Assembly (NCBI RefSeq): GCF_003419895.1
Contig: NZ_QPMM01000007.1
Location: 476,469-540,468 of the forward strand
Reading direction: 5' to 3'
Length of the DNA: 64,000 bases
Origin: Chitinophaga silvatica
Lineage (GTDB): Bacteria; Bacteroidota; Bacteroidia; Chitinophagales; Chitinophagaceae
The position numbers and the translations under genes are program-made. Shown here piece by piece: positions 55,364-64,000 of this stretch. Each line of letters opens with the position of its first letter. Position 1 is the first letter of the stretch. The notes under the pieces were generated by a model that was not told the DNA's origin, made no database searches, and worked only from the letters and a program-made list of their open reading frames with translations.

Positions 55364-56170
55364 ATGAAAATAAAATCCTGGTTATTTAAAATAATAATAA
55401 CTGTAGTACTGATAATTGGTGTTGCTATTGCCTGGGCAAATGTGCCTAATTGGGTGCATGCCTTTAAATCAGAGGCACCTGTTTATAATGAATCTGGTAA
55501 AGACGACAAAATTGTTTATACCGCTCAGCAGGAAGAAAAGTTTGGACAATTGATGAGCATTTATCAGCATATTGATTCCTGCAAGGAGTTATTTGTTACA
55601 GGAACATTCGATGGAATAAACCCTTCTGATAGTGCTAATATTTTGCATTCGGGCTTTAAGTTTTGCAGGAAAAATGATGAGCTGTATTATCAAACCGGTG
55701 AAGTGGAAATGGTATCATTAAAGGATATGTATCTGGCCATCAGTAAGGATGCAAGAAAAATATTTTTAAATTCTCCCCGCAAAATAGTATCTCCTTTTCA
55801 ATTTTCAAGAGATAGTTTGCTTTCCATTTTTAAAAGCGAGAGCTATCAGATGGTAGTTGCTGAAAATGAGGGGAAAACTACACTCCGTTTTATATGCCCT
55901 GATCATATTTATTGCAAAGAGTATTCCTTTGTAATCATTGAAAACAGGCTGCAGGAATTTTCTGCGCGTTTAACGAATCTCGACGATCCTTTAAATGATG
56001 CAAAAGATACCCGGATTAAAATTACTATCAACCAATGGAAGGAAAATAATTTGCCTGTGAGCCTGTTGAAAGTTGGAACCTATGTAAAATTGCAGAATGG
56101 TGAATTTGAACCTTCCAGTGGGTATGCCAACTATGAATTAATTGATTATTCTACTGTTAACGCCGACTAA
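55364..56170 (+). CDS. Signal-anchored protein of the RHS operon (unknown)
   Basis: Not a recognised family. A 268-residue protein with one N-terminal hydrophobic helix (residues 8-27, no lipobox) and a periplasmic-facing soluble domain. Alternating strands and a helix near LMSIYQHIDSCKELFVTGTFDG loosely recall LolA/LppX-like folds, but this is a weak impression. It sits between the two giant RHS genes, 12 bases after one and 11 bases before the next. An assembly or tethering role for the secreted pair is suggested by position only. Confidence 0.6.
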   Translation: MKIKSWLFKIIITVVLIIGVAIAWANVPNWVHAFKSEAPVYNESGKDDKIVYTAQQEEKFGQLMSIYQHIDSCKELFVTGTFDGINPSDSANILHSGFKFCRKNDELYYQTGEVEMVSLKDMYLAISKDARKIFLNSPRKIVSPFQFSRDSLLSIFKSESYQMVVAENEGKTTLRFICPDHIYCKEYSFVIIENRLQEFSARLTNLDDPLNDAKDTRIKITINQWKENNLPVSLLKVGTYVKLQNGEFEPSSGYANYELIDYSTVNAD

Positions 56171-56181
56171 TATTTTAGAAT

Positions 56182-59100
56182 ATGGCATTGTTTAGAAGCC
56201 TGAAACGATCAGCTACCTTTTGGATTGCCTTCCTTCTCATATGTATAATGAGTGTTGATGCTATTGCAGCAACAGAACCATATATGCAAAAACTGGAAGG
56301 GAAGTTGAAGAAAGGTGATGTGCTGCTCATCAAAGATGAGAAGTTTGAAAATCCATCATACGATTGGAATCTTATAAGAAATAATAGTGTACTGAACTCA
56401 GTCTTTTTGTCGATAAATGCACAAAAGGCCATTGGTATCGGTAAACCTTTTACCTGTAAGGCAGACCTGAAAATTGAGTACTGGAATCAACCCAACCAGG
56501 CGCTTCCAATTACTATAGAGCATGTGAATCTGGAGGTAAATTATGATACAGCCGTGGGTGCCAACTTTCAGCAAACAACCCAATACGATTTCAATAATGC
56601 CTATAAAATTAAAGTAACGATCAATGATATTAGCAGCCCTGAATTATCTGAGTTGCCTGATGTCTTTATCCTTCAGGCTGGCATTATAGTAAACAGGGAT
56701 TATCTGTCTTCCGGAGACCAGCAGTTGATACCATTTGTATCGCTGATTTCAGATGGAGCTGCTCCAGCGAACGGTGGAATGACTACTTTGGCTGCAATCA
56801 CTACAACACCCAATGCAGTAACGGTTGCATGGACTACCTTACCTGGCTCACAAAAAGCCGACCTTGAATGGACTTTTATTGATGAAGAATCGGCTAATGG
56901 CAAAATTCTTAATCAATCAGGAACTGGAACCTCCGCTGCTGTATTGGCAACGATGTTTAAAAATAATTCAAGCAGAGTAACTGTTTCTTCCAATACCTAT
57001 ACGATTTCGTTGGTCCACAATCATAAGTACCTGTTGCTTAGAATGCGTACCGTAGATGAAAGTGGCGATACCCGTGTAGAGGGCGACTGGAGTTACCAGA
57101 TTAATCAGGATGGCACTGTGGCGCCGGGAGTGGTTATTTTATCAACTACCTGGCATCAACCTACGCTGAACTGGCAATATAGCGCAACATATGCCGAGGA
57201 GGGGAAGAAAAAGGAGGTCGTAAGCTATTTCGACGGAACCTTACGTAACCGTCAGGTAGTTACCGTTAATAATACTGAAGCTACGGCAATTGTTCAGGAA
57301 AATATTTACGATCAGTTTGGACGCGCCGTTGCCAACATTTTGCCAGCGCCTACCAATAATAGTATATTGACTTATTATCCGGCCTTCAATGGTAATTATA
57401 CCTATACTAATGTATTGAAAGGAACAGTAGCTAATTGTCTGGGTACTCCTGATGCCATGAGCAATACCAGCGGAGCCTCAAAATATTATTCTGCCAATAA
57501 TCCTTTTATTAATACTTCTCCTTTTAATAAATATATCCCTGATGCGGAAGGGTATCCATTGGCTGTAACCTCGTACACTCCTGATAATACGGGGAGAGTA
57601 GCAACACAGGGAGGAGTTGGACTTACTTTTCAGCCAACCACCAATACTGCTACAAATCATACTACCCGTAACTACTACGGAAAACCTGAACAGTGGGAGC
57701 TGGACCGACTTTTCGGAAATGATGTTGGATATGCAGATCACTATCTGAAGAATATGGTGATAGATCCTAATGGTCAAATCAGTATTTCTTATTTGAATGC
57801 TTCGGGAAAAACAATTGCCACAGCGTTTACAGGAAGTAATCCCGATACCTCATTATTACCACTCGCATCCAAACCTGCAGCAGTAAAGAAGAGTATTGTG
57901 TTGTTACAACCAGAGAGATTTTCATTTGATGCACAGTCGTTAAAGCTTTCGGCTACGACTACCTATCTGGCTTCTGTACCGGATCCTTCAGCCTCATTTA
58001 CCTTTAGCCTTGAACAATTGGTTAAGAAATATTCACAGAATAATGTTACAATCTGTAGTAACTGTTATTATGATGTAGTTATCAGGGTAAAAGATGATTG
58101 TAATAATGTTATACTGGATAAGAGTAATATAAGCAGAGGTAGTGCAATTGCCAACTGTAATGTTACCGGCACAAGTGATACTACCTTTACTGTACCATTT
58201 AATAAGATCGGTGAATATTACATCACATTTGAATTAGCTTTAAATAAGGATGTAATAAATAATTATACTAACGATTTTATTAAGAATAATACAAATCTCA
58301 AAACAGAATATCAGTTTGTGCTGGAGCAGTTGAAGAAAGAAAATTTCTCAGGCTGTTTTTCTGAATGTACTACCTGTCAGGAAGCACTGGGAACAAAAGC
58401 AGGTTTTATGCAGAGTATTCGTTCCCGTTTATTCCGTGATGCTGTAGATACCCTTGTTAATCTTACAAGTATCAATACCTGGGCTGGTGATTTATATGAT
58501 GCTTTGTATAATAATTGCCAATTGATCCGTGCCAATTGTGGTTCTCCTTGTGATGCACTAAAAAGTGCGTTAATGGGGGATGTTAGCCCGGGTGGCCAGT
58601 ATGCATTATTTGATAATGCCGGTCAGCCATTGGAGACAGATATAAATGTATTGAGTAATAATTTCAGGATTGAATTCCCTGTCAGATCCTCAACAGATGC
58701 TGATTACCAGGCTAATAAAATTGTGTTGGAAGATGGCACAGTAACCTCTCCTTACGATGCATCTTTTACATTGAGGCAGTTAGTCAATTATTGGCAACCG
58801 GAATGGGCAGAACGATTTGTGAAATATCATCCTGAAAACTGTGCATTACAATTTTGTATTGACAATAGTAGTTCCAAACTATGGGATAAAAAAATCCAGG
58901 AAATTTATACTACGGCTGCGGATATATTGAAAATTCAATCTGGTTTATCTTACAGTACAACTAATGGTTCATGGCTATTAGGGGCAGACCCGTTTTTTGC
59001 ATCAGGTGGTATGGGTGCAACTTATTATACTGCATTTAAAGCAGATTTGGATAATTATAGTAAGAATATTCTTCCATTTACCGATTCACGCTACTACGCT

Positions 59101-62100
59101 AAGAATCTTTCCCAATATATCGACTTTCAACTTTATTGTTCTGATGTTAATGGTACCACCAACACCGGTGCCAAAACTGATTTATTGGTAAGCTGGAATA
59201 ATTGCTCCCCGGATGCTAATTGCAGGGTACCAGATATGCAATGGCAGGCATATGTGCAAGCCTACTTAGAATTGAAAGATAGATACTACCAGAAAGCGAT
59301 GGAGGCTAGTACTGCTTATTGTGGTGGTAAGTGCAAGCCTGGTGGTACAAGGTCTGCAAATGGAAAATTAATTTATCCAACTAGATATCTTACGTGTGAG
59401 GATATAACTCTCGAGAATAATCCCTATAAGATAATTGTAGATCCACCATCGGGTGGTTGGAGAAAAGTAACAGTTGCATATGACAATAATATGCCTCCTC
59501 GCGCTCCAGGCTTGATAACGATAATGTATTTAACGGGAGTTGACAGATACAATCCTAATTCTTCCAATTTCGCGTCGCCTGAGTTAAGATTCTATAGCAG
59601 CTCAACGGAAGATTTTACTGCTCCGGACAACTATACAGATTTTTATATTTCAGAACTTACCTGTCGTTTATCTTCTGGATATAGAAACTGTCCATTAAAC
59701 CTAAATAATAAGGTAAGCAGAATTGGAAACGTAAATTATTCTACAACGTTGTCGACAGATACCGCTTCGTATTTAACAGAGGCAAGAACCGAGACTAATA
59801 AGTTTTATAAGGCCAATTGTGATTCGTATGTAGATAATCTGTTGGCTAAGATGACTTGTCTGACGGAAGGCACTAAAACTACTCTCAAAACTAAACTCAC
59901 TGAAATTTGCATGTTGGGATCAGATACCACTCACATGCTTGGTTCCAGTTCCACTATTGGTGGTAAGAAAAATAGTGATGGAGATACTTCGTTTCAGCAG
60001 GTAATCAAACGTTATTTGCCTACCTATACAATGAACTGTAATCCATGGCTGGCAGACGTACCTACAGCCGCAAATGTGGAGGCGCAAATATTTACTAAAC
60101 AGGTTTTCAGAACAAATCCTGAGATCTGCAAGCGACTGAATGATCTGAAGCTTGAACAGCAAGCCCAACAACCTACTGCTACTTTCTATAATTATCTGGT
60201 TAGTAAATATGGTAGTTTCATGAAGCTTTCTTCGGCAGAGCTGGATGCTTTGATGAAAGGCTGTAATAATTGCCGTTACCTACTGGACAGACAAATTGAA
60301 CTACCTGTATTCATCGATAATAAAGCAAAAGGTTGTATAACAGCAAATGAATTCTGGAATGCCAGAAATAGTCTTAAAACAGACCTTAACAATAGTTTGG
60401 ATTCTACGAATGCAAACTATGAAACTGTGTATCGTAATTATTTGAATCAGAAATGGGGTTTTACAATGTCATTTGCTGATTATGATAATTACAGGATATT
60501 ATTGCAGACAACCTCAGGTGCCTTATTGTGTAACAGCCCGATATATTCAACGGTAACACCAGATCCTTATACCTGTATGTATAATATCATTGATAACTCT
60601 GTTGAAGGAGGAAAGAGATTATATGTACAATATATTGATTCGGTAAAACAGGATTTCCGTAAGCAGTATGTCAATATTTGTAAAGCTGCCAAAACAAAAG
60701 TATCTCTGAACACCTCTCAGCAAATCTATCATCATACCCTATATTACTACGACCAGGCTGGCAATCTATTACGTACAGTGCCGCCGGAAGGAGTAGAGAT
60801 ATTGGATGATAATTCATTGTTGCAGGTAGAAAAGGCCAGAAATGCTGATTATTCTAACTGTACCTACAACGGACCAGTAAATAATACCAATAAGGATACT
60901 ACATTAGACAGGTTAGGAAATGCTTTAACCGGAACTAATCAGTCGATAGAACTCTGGTTATATAATTCGGATAATGGCGCTACTCAGGTAATGACTAATA
61001 CCGGAAATAAGGCTTTCATAAATGTTTGTATAGATGCTGGTTATTTACATGCCTCTATTTATAAACTTAATCCGGTATCGCCAGGGGGAGTAGAATTAGT
61101 AGCTTCTAATTCAGTTGATGCCAACATCAGCGCGGTATCTCCGCTCAATGTATGGACGCATGTTGTGCTGCAAGGGCCTGATCTTGATAGTAGTGGAGCA
61201 ATAAGTGTATACGTTAATGGAGTTAGTTGCCCTGCCGTTTCTAATGCGCCTGCTTTAGGTTGTGGATGGGATATTACGTCTGCTACTACCGGCAACGCAA
61301 TATATAGTCAGAATTTGGCTTATTTGAAACAGATAAGGATGTATAAGCGTCTGATGACTACAGCGGAAATTGCGGCCAATGCCAAGGAGAATTGTATGGG
61401 CTTAGCTGCTGCTTATAGTGCCGGATTATTGAAGGATACTATTACCTGGGGAAGGTTTAATTTACCTTTGGCGGGTGGTCCAACTACTATTCCGGATGGA
61501 GGAACAGTAGAGGTACAAACATCTTTAATCTATCCAAAACACAGGTTAACTACCGATTATGCCTATAATTCATTAGGAGGGTTAGTTCAGCAGTACACTC
61601 CAGATGCCAATACCAGTTATTTCTGGTACGATCAGACAGGGCGTTTGTTTGCTTCCCGTAATGCTAATCAGGTGCTTGGAACGAATAAATTTAGTTATAC
61701 AAAGTATGATGCGCTTGGTAGAATAATTGAAGTCGGAGAGAAGAATAGTGGACTGAGTATTTCTACTCCGCATTTTGTACCTGCCGATTCTGTAAATCTG
61801 TTTTTGGCAAGTGGCACAAATAGCCAGATTACCAAAACGTTATATGATGTACCTGTACTTACTTACAGTCAATATCCACAGGATAATCTGCGTAAACGTG
61901 TGGCTGCCAGCATCTACCAGGAATCCACAGGCACAGACGAACAAGCTACGTATTATAGCTATGACCTTTTAGGGAATGTGAAAACCTTATGGCAGAAGTT
62001 ATACGGGTTATACGAAATGAAACAACTGGATTACAACTTTGATCTGGTAAGCGGTAAAATAAATGCACTTAGATTCCAACAGAGTAAACCAGACCAGTTT

Positions 62101-64000
62101 TTCTATAACTATGGCTATGATGCAGAAAATAGAATAGTTTCTGCGAAAACCGGAGTAACTCATAGTGGCGATAACTGGACGGTGCCAGGTACAGGTGCTA
62201 CTGCTCCGGGAACTAATGATGTACACTATCTGTACTATAAACATGGTCCGTTAGCACGTATAGAATTAGGGAAAAACCTTGTGCAGGGTATCGATTATGC
62301 ATATACATTGCAGGGTTGGTTGAAAGCAGTTAATGGAACAGGCCTTACTCCGGCAAATGATATAGGTCAGGATGCTGTGGCTGGCGGGCCAACCAGTACA
62401 TTTGCCAAGGATGCGGCGGCATTCACACTAGACTATTTCACGGGCGATTTTAAACCAATCGGAGGAGTTGCAGCTAAGGCATTAAGCCTTAAGTATACAA
62501 ATAATATCACAGATGTTACCGGTCAGAATTTGTATAATGGTAATATCAGTCGATCAACGATGGCATTGTCGCAATTTAATGGCGGTAACCCTGTCGGCTA
62601 TAGTTACAGGTACGATGAGTTGAACCGTTTACTCAGAATGTCGCAGCATTTACCTGTTGCTGGGGCAACCACCTGGGATGCAAGTAGTAAAACAGACAAC
62701 TACCGTGAAGAATTGAGATATGATGGAAACGGTAATATTTTAAGCTACTTTAGAAATGGTATCAGCAGCATCTCTACTCCAATGGATAATATGAAATACA
62801 ACTATCCGAGAGATGGAAATGGTAAGCTGATCGCCAACAAGTTAGATTATATTACTGATGATGTTAGTTCTGGAGCTTATCCAATGGATATTGATAACAT
62901 GACACCAGGTAATTATCAATATGATCAAATTGGAAATCTGATCAGTGACAGGTCTGAAAATATTACAAGTATTAACTGGTCGGTTTATGGCAAGATTAAA
63001 AACATTACCTTTAATGACGGTAGTTCTTTGCTATATAAGTATGATGCAGCTGGTAACCGAATCTATAAAGAGTACACGAAATCGGGTGTAACCACGAAAA
63101 CCTGGTACATTCGTGATCCTCAGGGTAATGTACTTTCTGTTTACAGTAATAATGGAGGAGCTCAAACCTTCTGGAAAGAACAACATCTTTATGGTAGCAG
63201 CAGATTAGGAATGTTTGTTCCGGAAATGCAGGTTACCGGAACTCCAGGTAGTGCTACAACAATCTGGAACCAAAGTAACCGTATTCGTTATGAACTAACG
63301 AATCATCTTGGTAATGTACTGGCTACTATCTCCGATGTACCTTCCACTATCTATAACATGACCGATTATGCTCCATTTGGAATGCAGCAGGTTGGACGGA
63401 ATTATAGCTTGAGTGGAACGTATAGGTATGGGTTTAATGGGCAGGAAAAAAGTGATGAAATAAAGGGAGAGGGAAATAGTTATACTGCTCAGTTTTGGGA
63501 GTATGATCCGAGGATAGGGAGAAGATGGAATTTAGATCCGAAAGCTGATGAATGGAGAAGTAATTACAGCGCTTTCTTGAATAATCCTATTAGATTGTCA
63601 GATTTTTTGGGAGATACTGAGGATGAAAGAAAAAAAGCAATAGCAAAAGCTAATGAGTATAAAAAAGAGAGTAGTAATACCTCATCTTCGTACGTTTTAG
63701 GCAAAAAGGGAGGGCCAGGTGAGCCAGTTGATTGTTCCGGATTGGTTTCGCAAGCAATTACTGCAGCAGGATTAGCTGACCCGAATCAAGGGGATCAGAA
63801 TGGTGTAAATAATATTGCGAAAAACTCAAGAAAGATTGATATGAATGATCTGCGGCCTGGGGATTTTGTAACATTCAAAAATAATAGCCACATAGCTTTA
63901 GTAGTTGGTGAAATTAAGATTGTAGATGGTAAAGTTGAATCTTTTGATGCAATTGGATCACAAACGTCAACAGGGCCTGCGTTACTTCATATTCGGACGG
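56182..64000 (+). CDS. RHS repeat-associated toxin protein, partial at the window end
   Basis: The frame is open from ATG 56182 (an in-frame TAG lies just upstream) to the last base: at least 2606 residues. Signal peptide (about 1-29, ending DAIA). An Fn3-like region (about 190-310) and a DUF6443-like segment (SYFDGTLRNRQVV, IYDQFGRAVANILP, about 350-395) are followed by a cysteine-rich region (about 620-1400, roughly 30 Cys), a LamG/concanavalin-like domain (about 1590-1740) and YD repeats (about 1790-2300; YDQTGRLFASRN, YDAAGNRIYKEY). The RHS core comes next (about 2370-2480; NHLGNVLATISD, EYDPRIGRRWNLDP, NNPIRLSDFLGD). After the core a polymorphic tail starts, with an NlpC/P60-like peptidase pattern: PVDCSGLVSQA (Cys2518) and SHIALVVGE (His2570). 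Likely exported as a contact-dependent toxin. Confidence 0.88.
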   Translation, partial: MALFRSLKRSATFWIAFLLICIMSVDAIAATEPYMQKLEGKLKKGDVLLIKDEKFENPSYDWNLIRNNSVLNSVFLSINAQKAIGIGKPFTCKADLKIEYWNQPNQALPITIEHVNLEVNYDTAVGANFQQTTQYDFNNAYKIKVTINDISSPELSELPDVFILQAGIIVNRDYLSSGDQQLIPFVSLISDGAAPANGGMTTLAAITTTPNAVTVAWTTLPGSQKADLEWTFIDEESANGKILNQSGTGTSAAVLATMFKNNSSRVTVSSNTYTISLVHNHKYLLLRMRTVDESGDTRVEGDWSYQINQDGTVAPGVVILSTTWHQPTLNWQYSATYAEEGKKKEVVSYFDGTLRNRQVVTVNNTEATAIVQENIYDQFGRAVANILPAPTNNSILTYYPAFNGNYTYTNVLKGTVANCLGTPDAMSNTSGASKYYSANNPFINTSPFNKYIPDAEGYPLAVTSYTPDNTGRVATQGGVGLTFQPTTNTATNHTTRNYYGKPEQWELDRLFGNDVGYADHYLKNMVIDPNGQISISYLNASGKTIATAFTGSNPDTSLLPLASKPAAVKKSIVLLQPERFSFDAQSLKLSATTTYLASVPDPSASFTFSLEQLVKKYSQNNVTICSNCYYDVVIRVKDDCNNVILDKSNISRGSAIANCNVTGTSDTTFTVPFNKIGEYYITFELALNKDVINNYTNDFIKNNTNLKTEYQFVLEQLKKENFSGCFSECTTCQEALGTKAGFMQSIRSRLFRDAVDTLVNLTSINTWAGDLYDALYNNCQLIRANCGSPCDALKSALMGDVSPGGQYALFDNAGQPLETDINVLSNNFRIEFPVRSSTDADYQANKIVLEDGTVTSPYDASFTLRQLVNYWQPEWAERFVKYHPENCALQFCIDNSSSKLWDKKIQEIYTTAADILKIQSGLSYSTTNGSWLLGADPFFASGGMGATYYTAFKADLDNYSKNILPFTDSRYYAKNLSQYIDFQLYCSDVNGTTNTGAKTDLLVSWNNCSPDANCRVPDMQWQAYVQAYLELKDRYYQKAMEASTAYCGGKCKPGGTRSANGKLIYPTRYLTCEDITLENNPYKIIVDPPSGGWRKVTVAYDNNMPPRAPGLITIMYLTGVDRYNPNSSNFASPELRFYSSSTEDFTAPDNYTDFYISELTCRLSSGYRNCPLNLNNKVSRIGNVNYSTTLSTDTASYLTEARTETNKFYKANCDSYVDNLLAKMTCLTEGTKTTLKTKLTEICMLGSDTTHMLGSSSTIGGKKNSDGDTSFQQVIKRYLPTYTMNCNPWLADVPTAANVEAQIFTKQVFRTNPEICKRLNDLKLEQQAQQPTATFYNYLVSKYGSFMKLSSAELDALMKGCNNCRYLLDRQIELPVFIDNKAKGCITANEFWNARNSLKTDLNNSLDSTNANYETVYRNYLNQKWGFTMSFADYDNYRILLQTTSGALLCNSPIYSTVTPDPYTCMYNIIDNSVEGGKRLYVQYIDSVKQDFRKQYVNICKAAKTKVSLNTSQQIYHHTLYYYDQAGNLLRTVPPEGVEILDDNSLLQVEKARNADYSNCTYNGPVNNTNKDTTLDRLGNALTGTNQSIELWLYNSDNGATQVMTNTGNKAFINVCIDAGYLHASIYKLNPVSPGGVELVASNSVDANISAVSPLNVWTHVVLQGPDLDSSGAISVYVNGVSCPAVSNAPALGCGWDITSATTGNAIYSQNLAYLKQIRMYKRLMTTAEIAANAKENCMGLAAAYSAGLLKDTITWGRFNLPLAGGPTTIPDGGTVEVQTSLIYPKHRLTTDYAYNSLGGLVQQYTPDANTSYFWYDQTGRLFASRNANQVLGTNKFSYTKYDALGRIIEVGEKNSGLSISTPHFVPADSVNLFLASGTNSQITKTLYDVPVLTYSQYPQDNLRKRVAASIYQESTGTDEQATYYSYDLLGNVKTLWQKLYGLYEMKQLDYNFDLVSGKINALRFQQSKPDQFFYNYGYDAENRIVSAKTGVTHSGDNWTVPGTGATAPGTNDVHYLYYKHGPLARIELGKNLVQGIDYAYTLQGWLKAVNGTGLTPANDIGQDAVAGGPTSTFAKDAAAFTLDYFTGDFKPIGGVAAKALSLKYTNNITDVTGQNLYNGNISRSTMALSQFNGGNPVGYSYRYDELNRLLRMSQHLPVAGATTWDASSKTDNYREELRYDGNGNILSYFRNGISSISTPMDNMKYNYPRDGNGKLIANKLDYITDDVSSGAYPMDIDNMTPGNYQYDQIGNLISDRSENITSINWSVYGKIKNITFNDGSSLLYKYDAAGNRIYKEYTKSGVTTKTWYIRDPQGNVLSVYSNNGGAQTFWKEQHLYGSSRLGMFVPEMQVTGTPGSATTIWNQSNRIRYELTNHLGNVLATISDVPSTIYNMTDYAPFGMQQVGRNYSLSGTYRYGFNGQEKSDEIKGEGNSYTAQFWEYDPRIGRRWNLDPKADEWRSNYSAFLNNPIRLSDFLGDTEDERKKAIAKANEYKKESSNTSSSYVLGKKGGPGEPVDCSGLVSQAITAAGLADPNQGDQNGVNNIAKNSRKIDMNDLRPGDFVTFKNNSHIALVVGEIKIVDGKVESFDAIGSQTSTGPALLHIRT

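Noticed and set aside
55340..56190. Frameshift splitting one giant RHS gene into two
   Set aside because: Both giant genes have their own ATG and signal sequence, and a complete separate gene lies between them.

Overview
The window looks like a chromosomal segment of a Bacteroidota bacterium, most likely of the Chitinophaga/Chitinophagaceae type. The evidence is a gliding-motility-associated (CHU_C) C-terminal domain with SprB-like repeats, bacillithiol synthesis (bshC), DUF4091 and heparinase-type proteins in a surface polysaccharide cluster, TAnnTTTG-type -7 promoter elements, and giant Bacteroidetes-style RHS/YD proteins. The taxon is inferred from gene content. No rRNA, tRNA, CRISPR array or transposase gene was seen.

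Layout. (1) 64-12236: a one-directional polysaccharide/glycoconjugate operon with three GT4-like glycosyltransferases, a polytopic polymerase-like protein, a DUF4091 secreted protein, UDP-GlcNAc 2-epimerase (wecB), a heparinase II/III-like protein, a PglC/WcaJ-type phosphoglycosyltransferase, and PglD- and PglE-like enzymes that suggest a bacillosamine-type 4-acetamido sugar. (2) 12237-12882: a foldback repeat array, then a CHU_C-type secreted protein, a CpsB/YwqE-type PHP phosphatase and free-methionine-(R)-sulfoxide reductase. (3) 15840-19269: isopentenyl-diphosphate isomerase and a class I terpene synthase, then a DUF2157 membrane protein and a TMEM175-type channel. (4) 19405-25912: a TolC / membrane-fusion lipoprotein / RND pump operon plus a methyltransferase. 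(5) 25938-29846: a fused FAD/Fe-S dehydrogenase of the YdiJ type and a DUF72 protein. (6) 30186-37147: glgA, glgC, a GH130 phosphorylase, a GT4 and bshC. (7) A second copy of the foldback element, then FUSC, smc and a DUF4259 protein. (8) 44587-64000+: a tightly packed six-gene operon encoding an outer-membrane-barrel-like protein, two small exported proteins, a 2236-residue SpvB/RHS-like protein, a signal-anchored protein, and an RHS protein of at least 2606 residues. The last runs off the window just after a polymorphic C-terminal domain resembling an NlpC/P60 peptidase.

The most interesting parts are the six-gene RHS operon, which looks like a self-contained export or assembly module for a cell-surface toxin, and the two copies of a long foldback repeat, at 12.3-12.8 kb and 37.2-37.6 kb. 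Also notable are a perfect 57-bp inverted repeat between the DUF72 gene and glgA, and the palindromes upstream of the terpene synthase.
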